A DNA stretch of 64,000 nucleotides from Nocardia higoensis NBRC 100133 (GCF_000308595.1 NZ_BAGA01000139.1:39191-103190); one strand, 5' to 3'; positions 33,210 through 41,627 are shown, numbered from the stretch's first letter. A program made the numbers and translations. Notes: a model not told the origin generated them from the sequence alone.

Positions 33210-33959
33210 GTGACCGCACCGCCACCCCCGCACGCCCGATCGCTCCCGGCGCTGGCTCTGATCACCGCCGTGTTCGCGACCTGCTTCGGCGTGCTCACCT
33301 GGCAGGTCGTGGTCCACGATGTGGGCGCGCGGGCCCCGCACGACCACGGCGGGCTGCTCGTCGTCGACCCGTGGGTGTCCGGATGGATCATCGAGCACCG
33401 CGCCGGCCCGCTCACCGCGCTGGCCTATTTCGTCAGCACCGTCGGCGACACCCTGTCCATGACCATCCTGGGCACCGTCGTCTGCGCCTACCTGCTGCGA
33501 ACCGGCGACCGCGCCCGCGCCACCCTCGTCGCCGTCGCGGGCTTCGGCGCCGCCGTGATCGTCTTCGGCGGCAAACGACTCATCGGCCGCGAGCGCCCGC
33601 CCGTCGCCGACCGGCTCACCTACGAACCCAGCCTCTCCTACCCCTCCGGCCACGCCGTCGCCAGTTGCGTCGTGATCGCCGTCTGCGCGGCGGTCTTCAT
33701 CCCTCGCCTGCAACGCCTCGTCGCCCGGGTCGCCGCCTGGGCGCTCGCGACGGTGTTCGTCTTCGCGGTGGGATGGTCACGGGTGTACCTGGGGGTGCAC
33801 TGGCCCACCGATGTGCTCGGCGCGTGGTGCGGCGGCCTCGCGTGGATGGGGGTGTGCCTGGTGGTGTTCCGCAGTCGCCCTCGAACACCCGAGGACACCG
33901 ACGACCGACCGGTCGCACCCGTCGATGCGAGACGATCGGATGCGCCGGAACATCGCTGA
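33210..33959 (+). CDS. PAP2-family membrane phosphatase
   Basis: 249 residues from a GTG at 33210 with AAGGTGG upstream; the frame is open far back through the SDR gene but without homology. About six transmembrane helices and the three PAP2 signature blocks: KRLIGRERPP, YPSGHAVASC and SRVYLGVHWPTDVLGAW. These enzymes remove phosphate from lipid phosphates such as undecaprenyl pyrophosphate or phosphatidate on the outer side of the membrane. The C-terminal 25 residues are charged and variable. Specific substrate unknown. Confidence 0.88.
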   Translation: MTAPPPPHARSLPALALITAVFATCFGVLTWQVVVHDVGARAPHDHGGLLVVDPWVSGWIIEHRAGPLTALAYFVSTVGDTLSMTILGTVVCAYLLRTGDRARATLVAVAGFGAAVIVFGGKRLIGRERPPVADRLTYEPSLSYPSGHAVASCVVIAVCAAVFIPRLQRLVARVAAWALATVFVFAVGWSRVYLGVHWPTDVLGAWCGGLAWMGVCLVVFRSRPRTPEDTDDRPVAPVDARRSDAPEHR

Positions 33960-34125
33960 CCCGGCCGGTCGAGAGGTGATTTCCAGCCGTCCGCGGCCAG
34001 GCGTGCGCACCGGGTGAAAGGCACTCGTACACAGCATGATTCAATGTCCGGTTCGTTCGCGGCAGCTGCGACGACTGTTGACGGAACATCTTGTCGACAC
34101 CATCACTTATGTGAAGGACATCCCC

Positions 34126-34527
34126 ATGACACGCAGAACCACGCGGCACGTTGTCACCGTGATCGCCACCGGAGTAGCGATCGCCGGAGCGGTCGTCTCG
34201 GGCGCCGGTATCGCCGGCGCCGCGCATGTCCCCGCAGGGGGCAACGTCCGCTACATCTTCTGCTCCGACGTACCGGCAGGCCACGAGATCACCTACTACG
34301 ACAGGTTCGGCAAGCGGGACGAGATCGTCACCCTGACCGAGCAGACAGGCGACGATCTGTGGTGCCGCCACGTCGACGTGACGTTCTCGAACGAATCCGT
34401 CACCTGGTCGGCGATCAAGCACGAGGAGGCCGGCTACGTCTACACCGCGATCTACGTGAACGGAACAATGGTGGCTCGCGAGGAAGGCCGCTCGGACTAC
34501 GGCTACACCTGGGCGCAGGCCTACTGA
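34126..34527 (+). CDS. Small secreted protein of unknown function
   Basis: 133 residues from the ATG at 34126 (GAAGGA nine bases upstream). A signal peptide (VVTVIATGVAIAGAVVSGAG, cleavage near AGAA) is followed by a mature domain of about 100 residues with two cysteines, rich in aromatic and charged residues (GHEITYYDRFGKRDEIVTLT, TFSNESVTWSAIKHEEAGYV). It looks like a compact beta domain. I do not recognise the family. It is followed by an inverted repeat that probably ends its transcript just before the tRNA gene. Confidence 0.7.
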   Translation: MTRRTTRHVVTVIATGVAIAGAVVSGAGIAGAAHVPAGGNVRYIFCSDVPAGHEITYYDRFGKRDEIVTLTEQTGDDLWCRHVDVTFSNESVTWSAIKHEEAGYVYTAIYVNGTMVAREEGRSDYGYTWAQAY

Positions 34528-34555
34528 CACCGGCAACTCGACCTGGGCTTCTCGC

Positions 34556-34590
34556 GCGCGTTGGGTAGCTCTGCTATGCTCCCAACGCGC
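34556..34590 (+). terminator. Inverted repeat between the secreted-protein gene and tRNA-Gly
   Basis: GCGCGTTGGG (34556-34565) and CCCAACGCGC (34581-34590) are perfect complements. The 15-base loop contains TATGCT, which may be the -10 box of the tRNA promoter (21 bases before the tRNA). Confidence 0.5.
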
Positions 34591-34601
34591 GTGCAAGACC
34601 T

Positions 34602-34672
34602 GCCGATGTAGTTCAATGGTAGAACTTCTGCTTCCCAAGCAGACAGCGCGGGTTCGATTCCCGTCATCGGCT
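34602..34672 (+). tRNA. glyU: tRNA-Gly (anticodon CCC)
   Basis: 71 bases folding as a cloverleaf: acceptor GCCGATG with CATCGGC, D arm GTTC...GAAC, anticodon stem TCTGC/GCAGA with loop TTCCCAA (anticodon CCC), T arm GCGGG-TTCGATT-CCCGT, discriminator T. CCA is not encoded. The symbol follows mycobacterial usage for this isoacceptor. Confidence 0.95.
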
Positions 34673-34677
34673 CAACC

Positions 34678-34709
34678 ATAATGACCAGGACTTTCGTCCT
34701 GGTCATTAT
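34678..34709 (+). terminator. Terminator after tRNA-Gly
   Basis: ATAATGACCAGGAC and GTCCTGGTCATTAT form a perfect 14-bp stem with loop TTTC, starting five bases after the tRNA. Confidence 0.88.
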
Positions 34710-34728
34710 TCGTCTCACTCCTGCTCGA

Positions 34729-34848
34729 ATCCCACATGCCAGGCACGTTCGACCAGAAGGAAACCGGACCACCGACGACCAGGTGACGGCTGTCGCCGAC
34801 GCAGAGGATCGGGTCGTGGTGTCCAAGGACGCCGACTTCCGGATCTAG
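34729..34848 (+). pseudogene. Relic of a DUF5615 (PIN-like) toxin gene
   Basis: An open stretch without a start reads RHVRPEGNRTTDDQVTAVAD followed by AEDRVVVSKDADFRI and a stop. This matches the middle of DUF5615 PIN-like proteins (GNRTTD...DREGRVVVTKDRDF), toxin-like predicted nucleases of about 110 residues. Both the N-terminal third and the C-terminal third are missing. It lies 20-140 bp beyond the tRNA-Gly terminator, a typical place for integrated accessory DNA. The stop overlaps the end of the convergent membrane-protein gene. Confidence 0.6.
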
Positions 34849-35258
34849 CTCCCGACGTCGAGGGCGGTCAATAGGACCAGCACGAGCGTGGCGATGGCCA
34901 GTACCCCGTGGCCACCCACGATCGCGACCGGGAAATGGCGCTCCGCCGGCGTCTCGGCCACGATCGGGGCGCGGCCCCGGTAGACCGGCAGCCACCGCAG
35001 CAGCATCACGAATCCCAGCAGTGCGACCGGCACCAGAAGGCCGAACGCAACCCACGCCAGCGCGTCGTTGTCGACGAAGAGATAGATGATCCAGACGACC
35101 AGTCCGGCCACGGCGAGTAGGAAGTGCCCGAACACGACCGGAGCGGGGAGGTGGCTGGAACCGGATTGGCGTGCACCGCCTTTGGCGATCCAGGTGCTCA
35201 GCAGAACGAACCCTCCGGCGGCGGTGAGCAGCCAGAGGATCAGAGCAGCGAGGCCCAT
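34845..35258 (-). CDS. Four-helix membrane protein of unknown function
   Basis: 137 residues with four predicted transmembrane helices (ALILWLLTAAGGFVLLSTWI; FGHFLLAVAGLVVWIIYLFV; VAFGLLVPVALLGFVMLLRW; VAIVGGHGVLAIATLVLVLL) and short polar loops. Two histidines within helices (GHFLL, GGHGVLA) resemble haem-ligating positions of small membrane cytochromes, but this is not enough for a call. It follows the DUF2231 gene by 31 bp, so the two form an operon and may work together. The 3' end overlaps the DUF5615 relic by four bases. Confidence 0.72.
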   Translation of the reverse strand: MGLAALILWLLTAAGGFVLLSTWIAKGGARQSGSSHLPAPVVFGHFLLAVAGLVVWIIYLFVDNDALAWVAFGLLVPVALLGFVMLLRWLPVYRGRAPIVAETPAERHFPVAIVGGHGVLAIATLVLVLLTALDVGS

Positions 35259-35289
35259 GATGACTCCTGAGTGTGAGCAGGAAGAGAGG

Positions 35290-35802
35290 TCAACGGTGAT
35301 ATCCGGTGACCTGGGTGGTTTCGTCGGCGACCCGTACGCCGTAGTGGTACGCGAGTTTGCCGCCCAGATATCCGGAGACGCCCAAGGTCGCGAAGGCGAC
35401 GAGCGACACGATCAACGGACCGGCCGGGGTCGCGACATCGACTCCGGTTCCCGCGGTCCGCCACCAGAAACCCAGCGCAAACGCGACGGTGACAGCCAGG
35501 TTCAGGCTCATGTGCACCAGCCCGATGCGGAACGCCGGTGTTCCGGAAGGAATCGAGAACAGGTCGAGGAAACCGACCATGGCAGCCGCGAGGGCGCCCA
35601 GTACGCCGATCGCGAGCAACCACTGCGCGCCGCGGGCGAGCGCGGCCGGATCGTCGACCACGTGGGAGCCGATATCGAACACCACACTGGCCAGCCAGGC
35701 GCCGATCGGGACGGTGACCAGGATCGGGTGGAAAGGATGCCCGTACGGCCCAGCCAAGGCGGCACTGACCGGCCGTTTGGCCTGCCGCATCTGGTCGGTC
35801 AT
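35290..35802 (-). CDS. DUF2231 membrane protein
   Basis: 170 residues from the ATG at 35802 with GGAGG five bases upstream. Four transmembrane helices with the DUF2231 signature: GPYGHPFHPILVTVPIGAW near the start (two conserved histidines), FDIGSHVVDDP, and a late GYLGGKLAYHYG. DUF2231 proteins are predicted haem-containing or redox-linked membrane proteins. It is the first gene of a two-gene operon with a small membrane protein. The frame stays open upstream into an unrelated 85-bp gene relic, which explains an apparent longer reading frame. Confidence 0.82.
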   Translation of the reverse strand: MTDQMRQAKRPVSAALAGPYGHPFHPILVTVPIGAWLASVVFDIGSHVVDDPAALARGAQWLLAIGVLGALAAAMVGFLDLFSIPSGTPAFRIGLVHMSLNLAVTVAFALGFWWRTAGTGVDVATPAGPLIVSLVAFATLGVSGYLGGKLAYHYGVRVADETTQVTGYHR

Positions 35803-35961
35803 GACACCTCCGTTCAACCATCCGCTGTTACCCGGCAAATATCGGTGTAATAGCGGTTTCGTGGGGTCGAGATGCACTCGTCCTAGCTGTACCCGATCGA
35901 TTTCGAACCACACGATCGACGCGATCATGATCAGATGACCAGCGTCGGCACCCTCCCGGCA

Positions 35962-36046
35962 GTGCACACGCGTCGACTGCACTCGAGGTAGTTCACCGGC
36001 CCGCACCTGGTGAGGGATCGGCCGCGCAGCATCCGTCGGCGGAGCC
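35962..36046 (-). repeat. Duplicated fragment of the TerD-HNH gene
   Basis: About 85 bp nearly identical (some 90 percent, one base deleted) to 44423-44507 inside the TerD-DUF2510-HNH gene, in the same orientation. Read leftward it encodes RAGELPRVQSTRVH. It has no other part of that gene around it. The rest of 35803-36062 shows nothing further. Confidence 0.8.
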
Positions 36047-36062
36047 GGTCCGTGATGTGAAG

Positions 36063-36371
36063 TCAGGGGTTGGGGGTCCAGCCGCGCACGCGAGGAATGA
36101 CGGCCTGTGGCACGACCAGCGTGGCTGCCAGGGTGAGCGCTCTGGTCGCGGTCCCGAAGTGTTCCAAGCTCGGAGCCAGGATCGTGGCGGCGCGGATCTT
36201 GTGGGCGCTGTCGATGATGAGCGTGGTGGGCATGAAGGTGTCCTCGTCGATGTCGAGGATGCGGGTGAGGGTGTAGCCGTCTGCGGTGGCGAGTTCGACG
36301 AGGGTGTGCCGGTCGGTGTCGGGCGCGGAGCTGACGGTGAGGTTCAGCAATCCGAGAGCGATGTTGTCCAT
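36063..36371 (-). CDS. Small protein of unknown function, last gene of the P450 operon
   Basis: 102 residues starting MDNIALGLLNLTVSSAP. No signal peptide; a mixed alpha/beta pattern (RHTLVELATADGYTLTRILD, TLIIDSAHKIRAATILAPSL, LTLAATLVVPQAVIPRVRGW) that resembles small Rossmann- or resolvase-like folds, without catalytic residues I can identify. AAGGAAACGT precedes the ATG. It overlaps the previous small gene by 28 bp, so it is probably translated from the P450 operon message. Related small proteins are often found near XRE/TPR regulators in Nocardia, but I cannot name a family. Confidence 0.6.
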   Translation of the reverse strand: MDNIALGLLNLTVSSAPDTDRHTLVELATADGYTLTRILDIDEDTFMPTTLIIDSAHKIRAATILAPSLEHFGTATRALTLAATLVVPQAVIPRVRGWTPNP

Positions 36372-36625
36372 ACGTTTCCTTCCATCCAGCCGCGATCGCG
36401 GAAGTACCGGTAGCCGTCCCTGCTCACCAGGAGGGCGGCGACCTTGGTGGAGCAGTGCCAGGCACAGTCGCCGTGGAGATGCAGCGCGATCGTGGCGTCC
36501 CGAGGCGAGCGCGTCGGCCAATGCGGGTTGTCGTGGCGGCGCTCGTCGGTAATGCGAATGCTGGGGGCGTGTTCGAGCGGGATGACCACACCGGCGGGCG
36601 ACGGCGACGGCGTGTCAGTGACCAC
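36344..36625 (-). CDS. Small His/Trp-rich protein of unknown function
   Basis: 93 residues from a GTG overlapping the stop region of the CYP154-like gene by 11 bp (a second GTG one codon on is equally possible). After a Pro/Ser-rich start it reads SIRITDERRHDNPHWPTRSP, then ALHLHGDCAWHCSTKVAALL and ends DRGWMEGNVWTT. The cluster of His, Cys and Trp (HLHGDCAWHC) could bind metal or a cofactor. Overlaps on both sides place it firmly in the P450 operon. No family recognised. Confidence 0.55.
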   Translation of the reverse strand: MVTDTPSPSPAGVVIPLEHAPSIRITDERRHDNPHWPTRSPRDATIALHLHGDCAWHCSTKVAALLVSRDGYRYFRDRGWMEGNVWTTSLSDC

Positions 36626-37910
36626 GGTGGTGCCCTCCTGGGTGGTGTGGCGGGTCCAGGTAAACGGGCAGGGACTGATGTCCGTGGGAGACGAAGCTGG
36701 ACAACGGTTTCAGCTCGTGGGCTTCGACCGCGAGTGTGAGGTCCGGGAAACGCCCGAAGAGGGCGGGTAGTGCTTCGGCGGCTTCCAGGCGGGCCAAAGG
36801 CGCGCCCAGGCAGTAGTGGGGTCCGTAGCCGAAGGACAGATGTTCCTTGTTCGGGCGGGTCGGGTCGAATGCGTCAGGGTTCGGGTGGTGCGCGCTCGGG
36901 CTGCGGTTGGCGGCGGCGAAGCAGGCGAGAATCGCGTCACCGGCTTTGATCCGCTGACCTGCGATGTCGACATCGGTGACCGCGTAGCGCAGCGGCAGGT
37001 TCGGTACGGGTGGCGCGTAGCGCAAGCACTCTTCGATCAGACTCGACCAGGTGACACTCCCGACGCGCAGTTGCGCCAGCAGTTCGGGCCGGGTCAGCAC
37101 CTGGTAGACGGCCTGATCGATCAGGTTCGCCGTGGTCTCGTAGCCGGCGCTGATCACCAACAGCAGCGTGTGGACGAGTTCTTCTTCGGTGAGCCGGTCG
37201 GCCTGTTCGTCGCGGTGGCTGATGAGCAGGCTGGTCATGTCCGCACCGGGCTCGACGCGGCGGCGCGCGACCAGTTGGGTGAGGGTGTCGAGGAGTTCGG
37301 TGAAGGTGGCCTGCGGGTCACGCTGCGGGCCGGTGCAGAAGATCTCGTCGACACACACCCGCAGGCGTGCTTGGAGATCAGCGGGAACCCCCATCAAGGC
37401 CGAGATCACTCGCAAGGGCACCTGGGTGGCGTAGTCCTCGCGCAGGTCGATCACCGCCCCGTCGGGTCGGGCGGCGAGATCGTCGAGCAGCCTGCGGACG
37501 ATCATTCTGATCTGCGGGCGCAACGCGGTGACGCGGCGGGCGGTGAAGGCGGGCCCGACGAGTTTGCGCAATCGTTGGTGGTCTTTGCCGTAGGCGGTGA
37601 ACATGTTGCGCACCGAGATCCACGCGATCTGTGGCCAATCCGGCGGGATCTGTCCGGCACGGAACTTCGGCCAGTGCCGGTGGGCGTCTTTGGACACGCG
37701 CCAGTCGGTGAACAGCTGCTTGATCACCTCGGCATCGGTGACCGCCCACGCAGGGATATCACCGGGCAGCACCACCGGCACCAGCGGCCCCCGATCCCGC
37801 AGTGCGATGGCTTCATTGGTGATGTCGGAGCCGGTGACATCCAGCACGATCGGACCACGATCACCACCAGGCACGGATATAGAAGCAGGGGCGGGTTGCA
37901 GATCGGTCAT
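36615..37910 (-). CDS. Cytochrome P450, CYP154-like
   Basis: 431 residues from the ATG at 37910 (AGGTGA six bases upstream). All P450 signatures are present: I-helix acid-alcohol pair in SAGYETTANLI, ExxR in SLIEECLRYAPP, and the haem-ligand cysteine in SFGYGPHYCLGAPLAR (about residue 365). The C-terminal SSFVSHGHQSLPVYL recalls the CYP154 family of Streptomyces, which is typically encoded directly after a CYP157, as here (17-bp gap). A soluble monooxygenase that needs ferredoxin; none is encoded nearby. Substrate unknown. Confidence 0.85.
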   Translation of the reverse strand: MTDLQPAPASISVPGGDRGPIVLDVTGSDITNEAIALRDRGPLVPVVLPGDIPAWAVTDAEVIKQLFTDWRVSKDAHRHWPKFRAGQIPPDWPQIAWISVRNMFTAYGKDHQRLRKLVGPAFTARRVTALRPQIRMIVRRLLDDLAARPDGAVIDLREDYATQVPLRVISALMGVPADLQARLRVCVDEIFCTGPQRDPQATFTELLDTLTQLVARRRVEPGADMTSLLISHRDEQADRLTEEELVHTLLLVISAGYETTANLIDQAVYQVLTRPELLAQLRVGSVTWSSLIEECLRYAPPVPNLPLRYAVTDVDIAGQRIKAGDAILACFAAANRSPSAHHPNPDAFDPTRPNKEHLSFGYGPHYCLGAPLARLEAAEALPALFGRFPDLTLAVEAHELKPLSSFVSHGHQSLPVYLDPPHHPGGHHRGH

Positions 37911-37927
37911 CACAGATCACCTGACAT

Positions 37928-39214
37928 TCAGCGGACGGTCGGAACGGACAGTGATGCGGCAGCGGGAAAGACCACGGGCAGCGATTCCAAGGACCGATGG
38001 AACGGTCCCGGCCGCCACCTCAGCTCTTCGGCGGGGACAGCGAGTTCGATTTCGGGCAGTACGTCGAGGAGTTGATCGATCGCGTCGCCGGCGATCAGCT
38101 CGGCCAGAGCGCGTGCAGGGCACCGATGCGGGCCCGCGCCGAGTCCCAGATGGGATTCGTTGCCGAAGATGTTGCCGCCCACTACGGCCGGATCGTTGTT
38201 GCAGGCGGCCAGACTGATCACGATCGGCTGATGCGCAGGCACCCACGTCTCGCCGACGAGCTGCGGTCGACGCGGATACGACATACAGAAATTCGCCAAC
38301 GGCGGATCACGGAACAACACATGAGTCAGCGCGTCACGAGTCGAGACCTCCCCCGCGACGACCCGGCCCCCGAAATCCGGCCGGCTCATCGTCAACGACA
38401 CCGTGTTGACGATCAGATTCGTCAACGGCTCACTCGCCGCCGCATACAGGGTGAACAGCTGATGGACCAGTTCCACATCATCCAGACCCGCAGGATGCGC
38501 GAGCAGCCAGGACGTGACGTCCTCCCCCGGCTCGACACGCTTGCGAGCGACGAGCCCGCCCAACGCCGCCACCGCCAACCGGTTCCCACTCACCGCATCG
38601 GCGGTGGAATCGAACATCATCGCCATCCCGGCGGCAGCCCGCTCACTGATGTCGGAATCGCACCCGATCAGCTCGCCGATCACCTCGAAAACCAACGGAC
38701 GTGCGTAGTCGCCGAGCAAATCGGCCCGGCCGGTGGTGCTGAACCCGTCGATCAACCGCGCCGCGCTGCGCTCGACCACCGCGTGCAGGGCAGTCAGATC
38801 CACGCGAGCCAGGGCGTCCACATTGGCCGCGCGATACCGCACGTGTTCGATACCGCTGCTGCGCAGCGCATTCGGACGCTTCTGCATCATCGGCAGCACC
38901 GGGCACCCCCGCGGTATGTCACGCTGCCAGGAACTGGGATCGGCGGGGAAGTGGTCGGGATCGTTGAGGATCTTCAACGCGGTCCAGTAGCCGATCACCA
39001 AGGTCGCGGGGACCCCGGGAGCCAGCCAGACCGGCACCAGCGATCCGAACCGTGCACGCATCCGGGCATAGGCGGCGTGCGGGTTGGACGCGAACTGTTC
39101 GGTGTACAGAGGGACACGCGACTCGTTGTCGGCATCCGGTGGCGAGCCACGACCGGCGGGGCAACCGCTGGGAGCGGTGCCATCGAATTGCCTGGTGGAC
39201 AGAGAGGTAGCCAT
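37928..39214 (-). CDS. CYP157-like cytochrome P450 lacking the ExxR and I-helix threonine
   Basis: 428 residues from the ATG at 39214. Haem ligand in LGLGAGPHRCPARALAE (about residue 365). The K-helix reads THVLFRDPPLANF where other P450s have ExxR, and the I-helix reads YAAASEPLTNLI, with Pro where the oxygen-activating Thr should be. These departures and the sequence around them fit the CYP157 family, known for a broken ExxR. The frame is open in phase back to a TTG at 39448 that has a good AAAGGA site; that would add 78 residues with a transmembrane helix (DAWIVLALSPLSAFFTVLPY), giving a membrane-anchored form. First gene of a four-gene operon. Confidence 0.78.
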   Translation of the reverse strand: MATSLSTRQFDGTAPSGCPAGRGSPPDADNESRVPLYTEQFASNPHAAYARMRARFGSLVPVWLAPGVPATLVIGYWTALKILNDPDHFPADPSSWQRDIPRGCPVLPMMQKRPNALRSSGIEHVRYRAANVDALARVDLTALHAVVERSAARLIDGFSTTGRADLLGDYARPLVFEVIGELIGCDSDISERAAAGMAMMFDSTADAVSGNRLAVAALGGLVARKRVEPGEDVTSWLLAHPAGLDDVELVHQLFTLYAAASEPLTNLIVNTVSLTMSRPDFGGRVVAGEVSTRDALTHVLFRDPPLANFCMSYPRRPQLVGETWVPAHQPIVISLAACNNDPAVVGGNIFGNESHLGLGAGPHRCPARALAELIAGDAIDQLLDVLPEIELAVPAEELRWRPGPFHRSLESLPVVFPAAASLSVPTVR

Positions 39215-39746
39215 CGGTGCCGCACCGTGTCGGGCGACCATCGGGCGGTCGACGTGCTCGACGACTACCGCTCGGGTATCGGTCGGACCGTCGGAGCCAA
39301 CCCGCTCACGGTGAGAAGCCCTGGCTCCGCCGATCGACGGAGAGACCGACATGACTGACCGCCTCGACCTGACGAGGTACGGGAGGACAGTGAAGAACGC
39401 CGATAGCGGCGACAGCGCCAGAACGATCCAGGCATCGTTGACGTTCAACTCGGATCCTTTCGCAGCAGGCAGATCGGACGGTTCACGACTTGCTGCGATG
39501 TCCGACCTGCTCCGGAAATCGCGCCCGTATTGTTGAGTCCCCTCGGGAGCGGCGGATAAGACGTGGCCACTCCGAGCGCGTCCATGCCACTGCCTTCCGT
39601 CACCGCCGTAATGGTGAGCACCCGGCGTCGAGGGGCCGAACCAGGTGCATGCCGCAAGGGGTGCGGGTGGTTCGGGTTACCGATGACGCTCGACGCCGGG
39701 GCCGATCAGGACGTTACGGCCCTGCGACCAGGGCGAATGTTCGGAG

Positions 39747-39772
39747 AATGTTCGACATTTCGGGCGTAGCGT
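39747..39772 (+). promoter_or_regulatory. Promoter and palindromic operator of the XRE/TPR regulator gene
   Basis: AATGT-TCG-ACATT (39747-39759) is a perfect dyad; its left half is repeated 11 bp upstream (GAATGTTCG at 39735 and 39746). TAGCGT at 39767-39772 ends seven bases before the ATG at 39780, indicating a leaderless transcript. Autoregulation is the natural guess. Confidence 0.55.
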
Positions 39773-39779
39773 GTACTGC

Positions 39780-40949
39780 ATGGCACGGACCAATGTCGGC
39801 AAGAACATTGCCCGAATCAGAAAGCAGCGCGGCCTTACCCAGCACCAACTCGCCGCCGCCGCCAACGTGAGCCGATCCATGCTCGCCCAGGTCGAGACCG
39901 GGCAAGAACGTGGCTCGACAGTGTGGGTCGGATCGGTTGCCCGCGCACTCGGGGTCGACCCATCGGAGTTGTACGGCAAGGACAGAGAGCCGGCTGAACT
40001 AGCCACAGTCGTGCCGATCTTGCGGCGCACACTCGCTGCAACGGATTTCGTCGACGACGTCGAACCCGTCGAACTGCCCGAACTGGCCCGACAGGTTGCC
40101 CAAGTTTCGCAATGGCGTCGTGACGCCAAGTACACGCGGATCACAGAGACGCTGCCGGACCTGGTCGACGCTCTACTCGTCTCGGGGCAGCACAGTGGGC
40201 GGCCCGCCTACAGCCTGCTCGTGGACGCCTACCGAGCCGCGAATACCGTCGCCCACAAACTGGGGTACTCAGACCTCAGTATGACCGCAACGGACCGGAT
40301 GGTGTGGGCGGCGGAGCGATCCGGGGACCCCCTGCTTCTCGGCACCGTTCACTACGTCCAAGCCGCCACCTTTTCCCGCGTCGGTGCCACCCCGAAAGCA
40401 CTGCGGCTCATCGGTCGATCGCTCGGCGACATCGAACCTTTCGTGGATGAGGATGCCACGGCCGCCGCGGTCGCTTCGATGCTGCACATGCGCGCTGGCA
40501 CAATCGCCGCCGCAACGGGCGACGCCGACACCTCACGGACGCACCTCGACGAAGCCGAGCACCTGGCCGGCCACATCGGAGACCGCGTCATCTACAACAC
40601 CCCGATCGGCCCTGCCAACGTGAGCGCCTACCGGGTTTGTGCGGAAGCGGATCTCGGCGAGCCCGGCAAGGCAATCGAGTATGTACAAGCGATGCGGATA
40701 CCCAACGGTTTTCCGGCCGAGCGCCGCGCCTACTTCTGGGTTGATGCGGCGCGCGCGTATCTCGGAGCGGGACAGCTCGAGGCGGCGACGGGCGCCCTTG
40801 TCGAATCGCGGGCAGCGAGCGCTGAGCATTTCCGTGCATCACGGACTGTGGATGACACGATCGACACGCTCGCAGCGTTGCAGCGGCGGCCGTCGGACAC
40901 GCTGCGGAGTCTGGCGCGGTCGGCAGGAATGACTGCTCTCAACCCGTAG
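39780..40949 (+). CDS. XRE-family regulator with TPR-like C-terminal domain
   Basis: 389 residues. The N-terminal 65 residues form an XRE helix-turn-helix (NVGKNIARIRKQRGLTQHQL, NVSRSMLAQVETGQERG); residues 75-389 are helical TPR-like repeats (DADTSRTHLDEAEHLAGHIG, ARAYLGAGQLEAATGALVES). Similar nocardial regulators often sit next to the genes they control, so the divergent P450 operon is the likely target. The ATG at 39780 is supported by the -10 box seven bases upstream; a GTG three codons earlier lies in that box. Confidence 0.83.
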   Translation: MARTNVGKNIARIRKQRGLTQHQLAAAANVSRSMLAQVETGQERGSTVWVGSVARALGVDPSELYGKDREPAELATVVPILRRTLAATDFVDDVEPVELPELARQVAQVSQWRRDAKYTRITETLPDLVDALLVSGQHSGRPAYSLLVDAYRAANTVAHKLGYSDLSMTATDRMVWAAERSGDPLLLGTVHYVQAATFSRVGATPKALRLIGRSLGDIEPFVDEDATAAAVASMLHMRAGTIAAATGDADTSRTHLDEAEHLAGHIGDRVIYNTPIGPANVSAYRVCAEADLGEPGKAIEYVQAMRIPNGFPAERRAYFWVDAARAYLGAGQLEAATGALVESRAASAEHFRASRTVDDTIDTLAALQRRPSDTLRSLARSAGMTALNP

Positions 40950-41055
40950 ACGCGACGAATAGCCCTCACTGATCCTCGGTCGCCGTCTCGGCAGCCGGGA
41001 ACCATTTTCTGTGACGAGCAACATTCATCGACGACAACCGCTGGAAGGGGAAAGC

Positions 41056-41568
41056 GTGGGGACCGACGAGCAGTTGAGCTTGGACTTCGAAGTTCAACGG
41101 ACCGCTTGGGGCGATTGGGTCGACCCCGAACGCCGGAGAGCCCAGGCACAAAAGTTCATGGACCGTGCGGGTATCGCCCGCATCCCGGCCACGCCCTGGC
41201 CCGCCGATTCGCCGGAGGTGAAGCGGCTCGACGCCCTTGTCACCGAACTGTTTCCCGATATGGAGACAGCCACGAACCCCGAGAATTCGGATACGGCGGA
41301 CGCGTTCATCTGCTTCGTCGGCGAATGCTATATCAAATTCGCGCAAGCACAATGGTTCGAATACAGGTGGCGCGGCCGTGACCACTCCTTCTACGACAGA
41401 GTGAACCCGGGACTTCGATGGTTCGGAGACGACGACGCCGAGGAAGGGTTCACGATGCTGGAACTCATGCGGATCGTCGTCGGACATTCCGAATATGGTG
41501 ACGGCTTCTCACTTCTGGCCGATGAGATGCGCGAGGAACACGACCGAATCGTGAATTCGGTTCGGTGA
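41056..41568 (+). CDS. Acidic protein of unknown function
   Basis: 170 residues from a GTG preceded by GAAGGGGAAAGC; an earlier GTG at 41011 would add 15 residues. No signal peptide or membrane helix. Notable segments: EQLSLDFEVQRTAWGDWVDP, AFICFVGECYIKFAQAQWFE and FSLLADEMREEHDRIVNSV. Rich in Asp/Glu, Trp and Phe. It lies 59 bp upstream of the nuclease-like coiled-coil gene, in the same direction; it could be its partner or immunity protein, but this is only by position. No family recognised. Confidence 0.6.
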   Translation: MGTDEQLSLDFEVQRTAWGDWVDPERRRAQAQKFMDRAGIARIPATPWPADSPEVKRLDALVTELFPDMETATNPENSDTADAFICFVGECYIKFAQAQWFEYRWRGRDHSFYDRVNPGLRWFGDDDAEEGFTMLELMRIVVGHSEYGDGFSLLADEMREEHDRIVNSVR

Positions 41569-41627
41569 CGCTCGCCGACGCAATGCGTCGGATCTGAGAT
41601 GGACAGAATTCCGGGGGTGGGTGAGTC

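Noticed and set aside
34521..34826. Minus-strand frame across the tRNA containing MTGIEPALSAWEAEVLPLNY
   Set aside because: This peptide is the well-known artefact of translating a tRNA gene and flanks in antisense.
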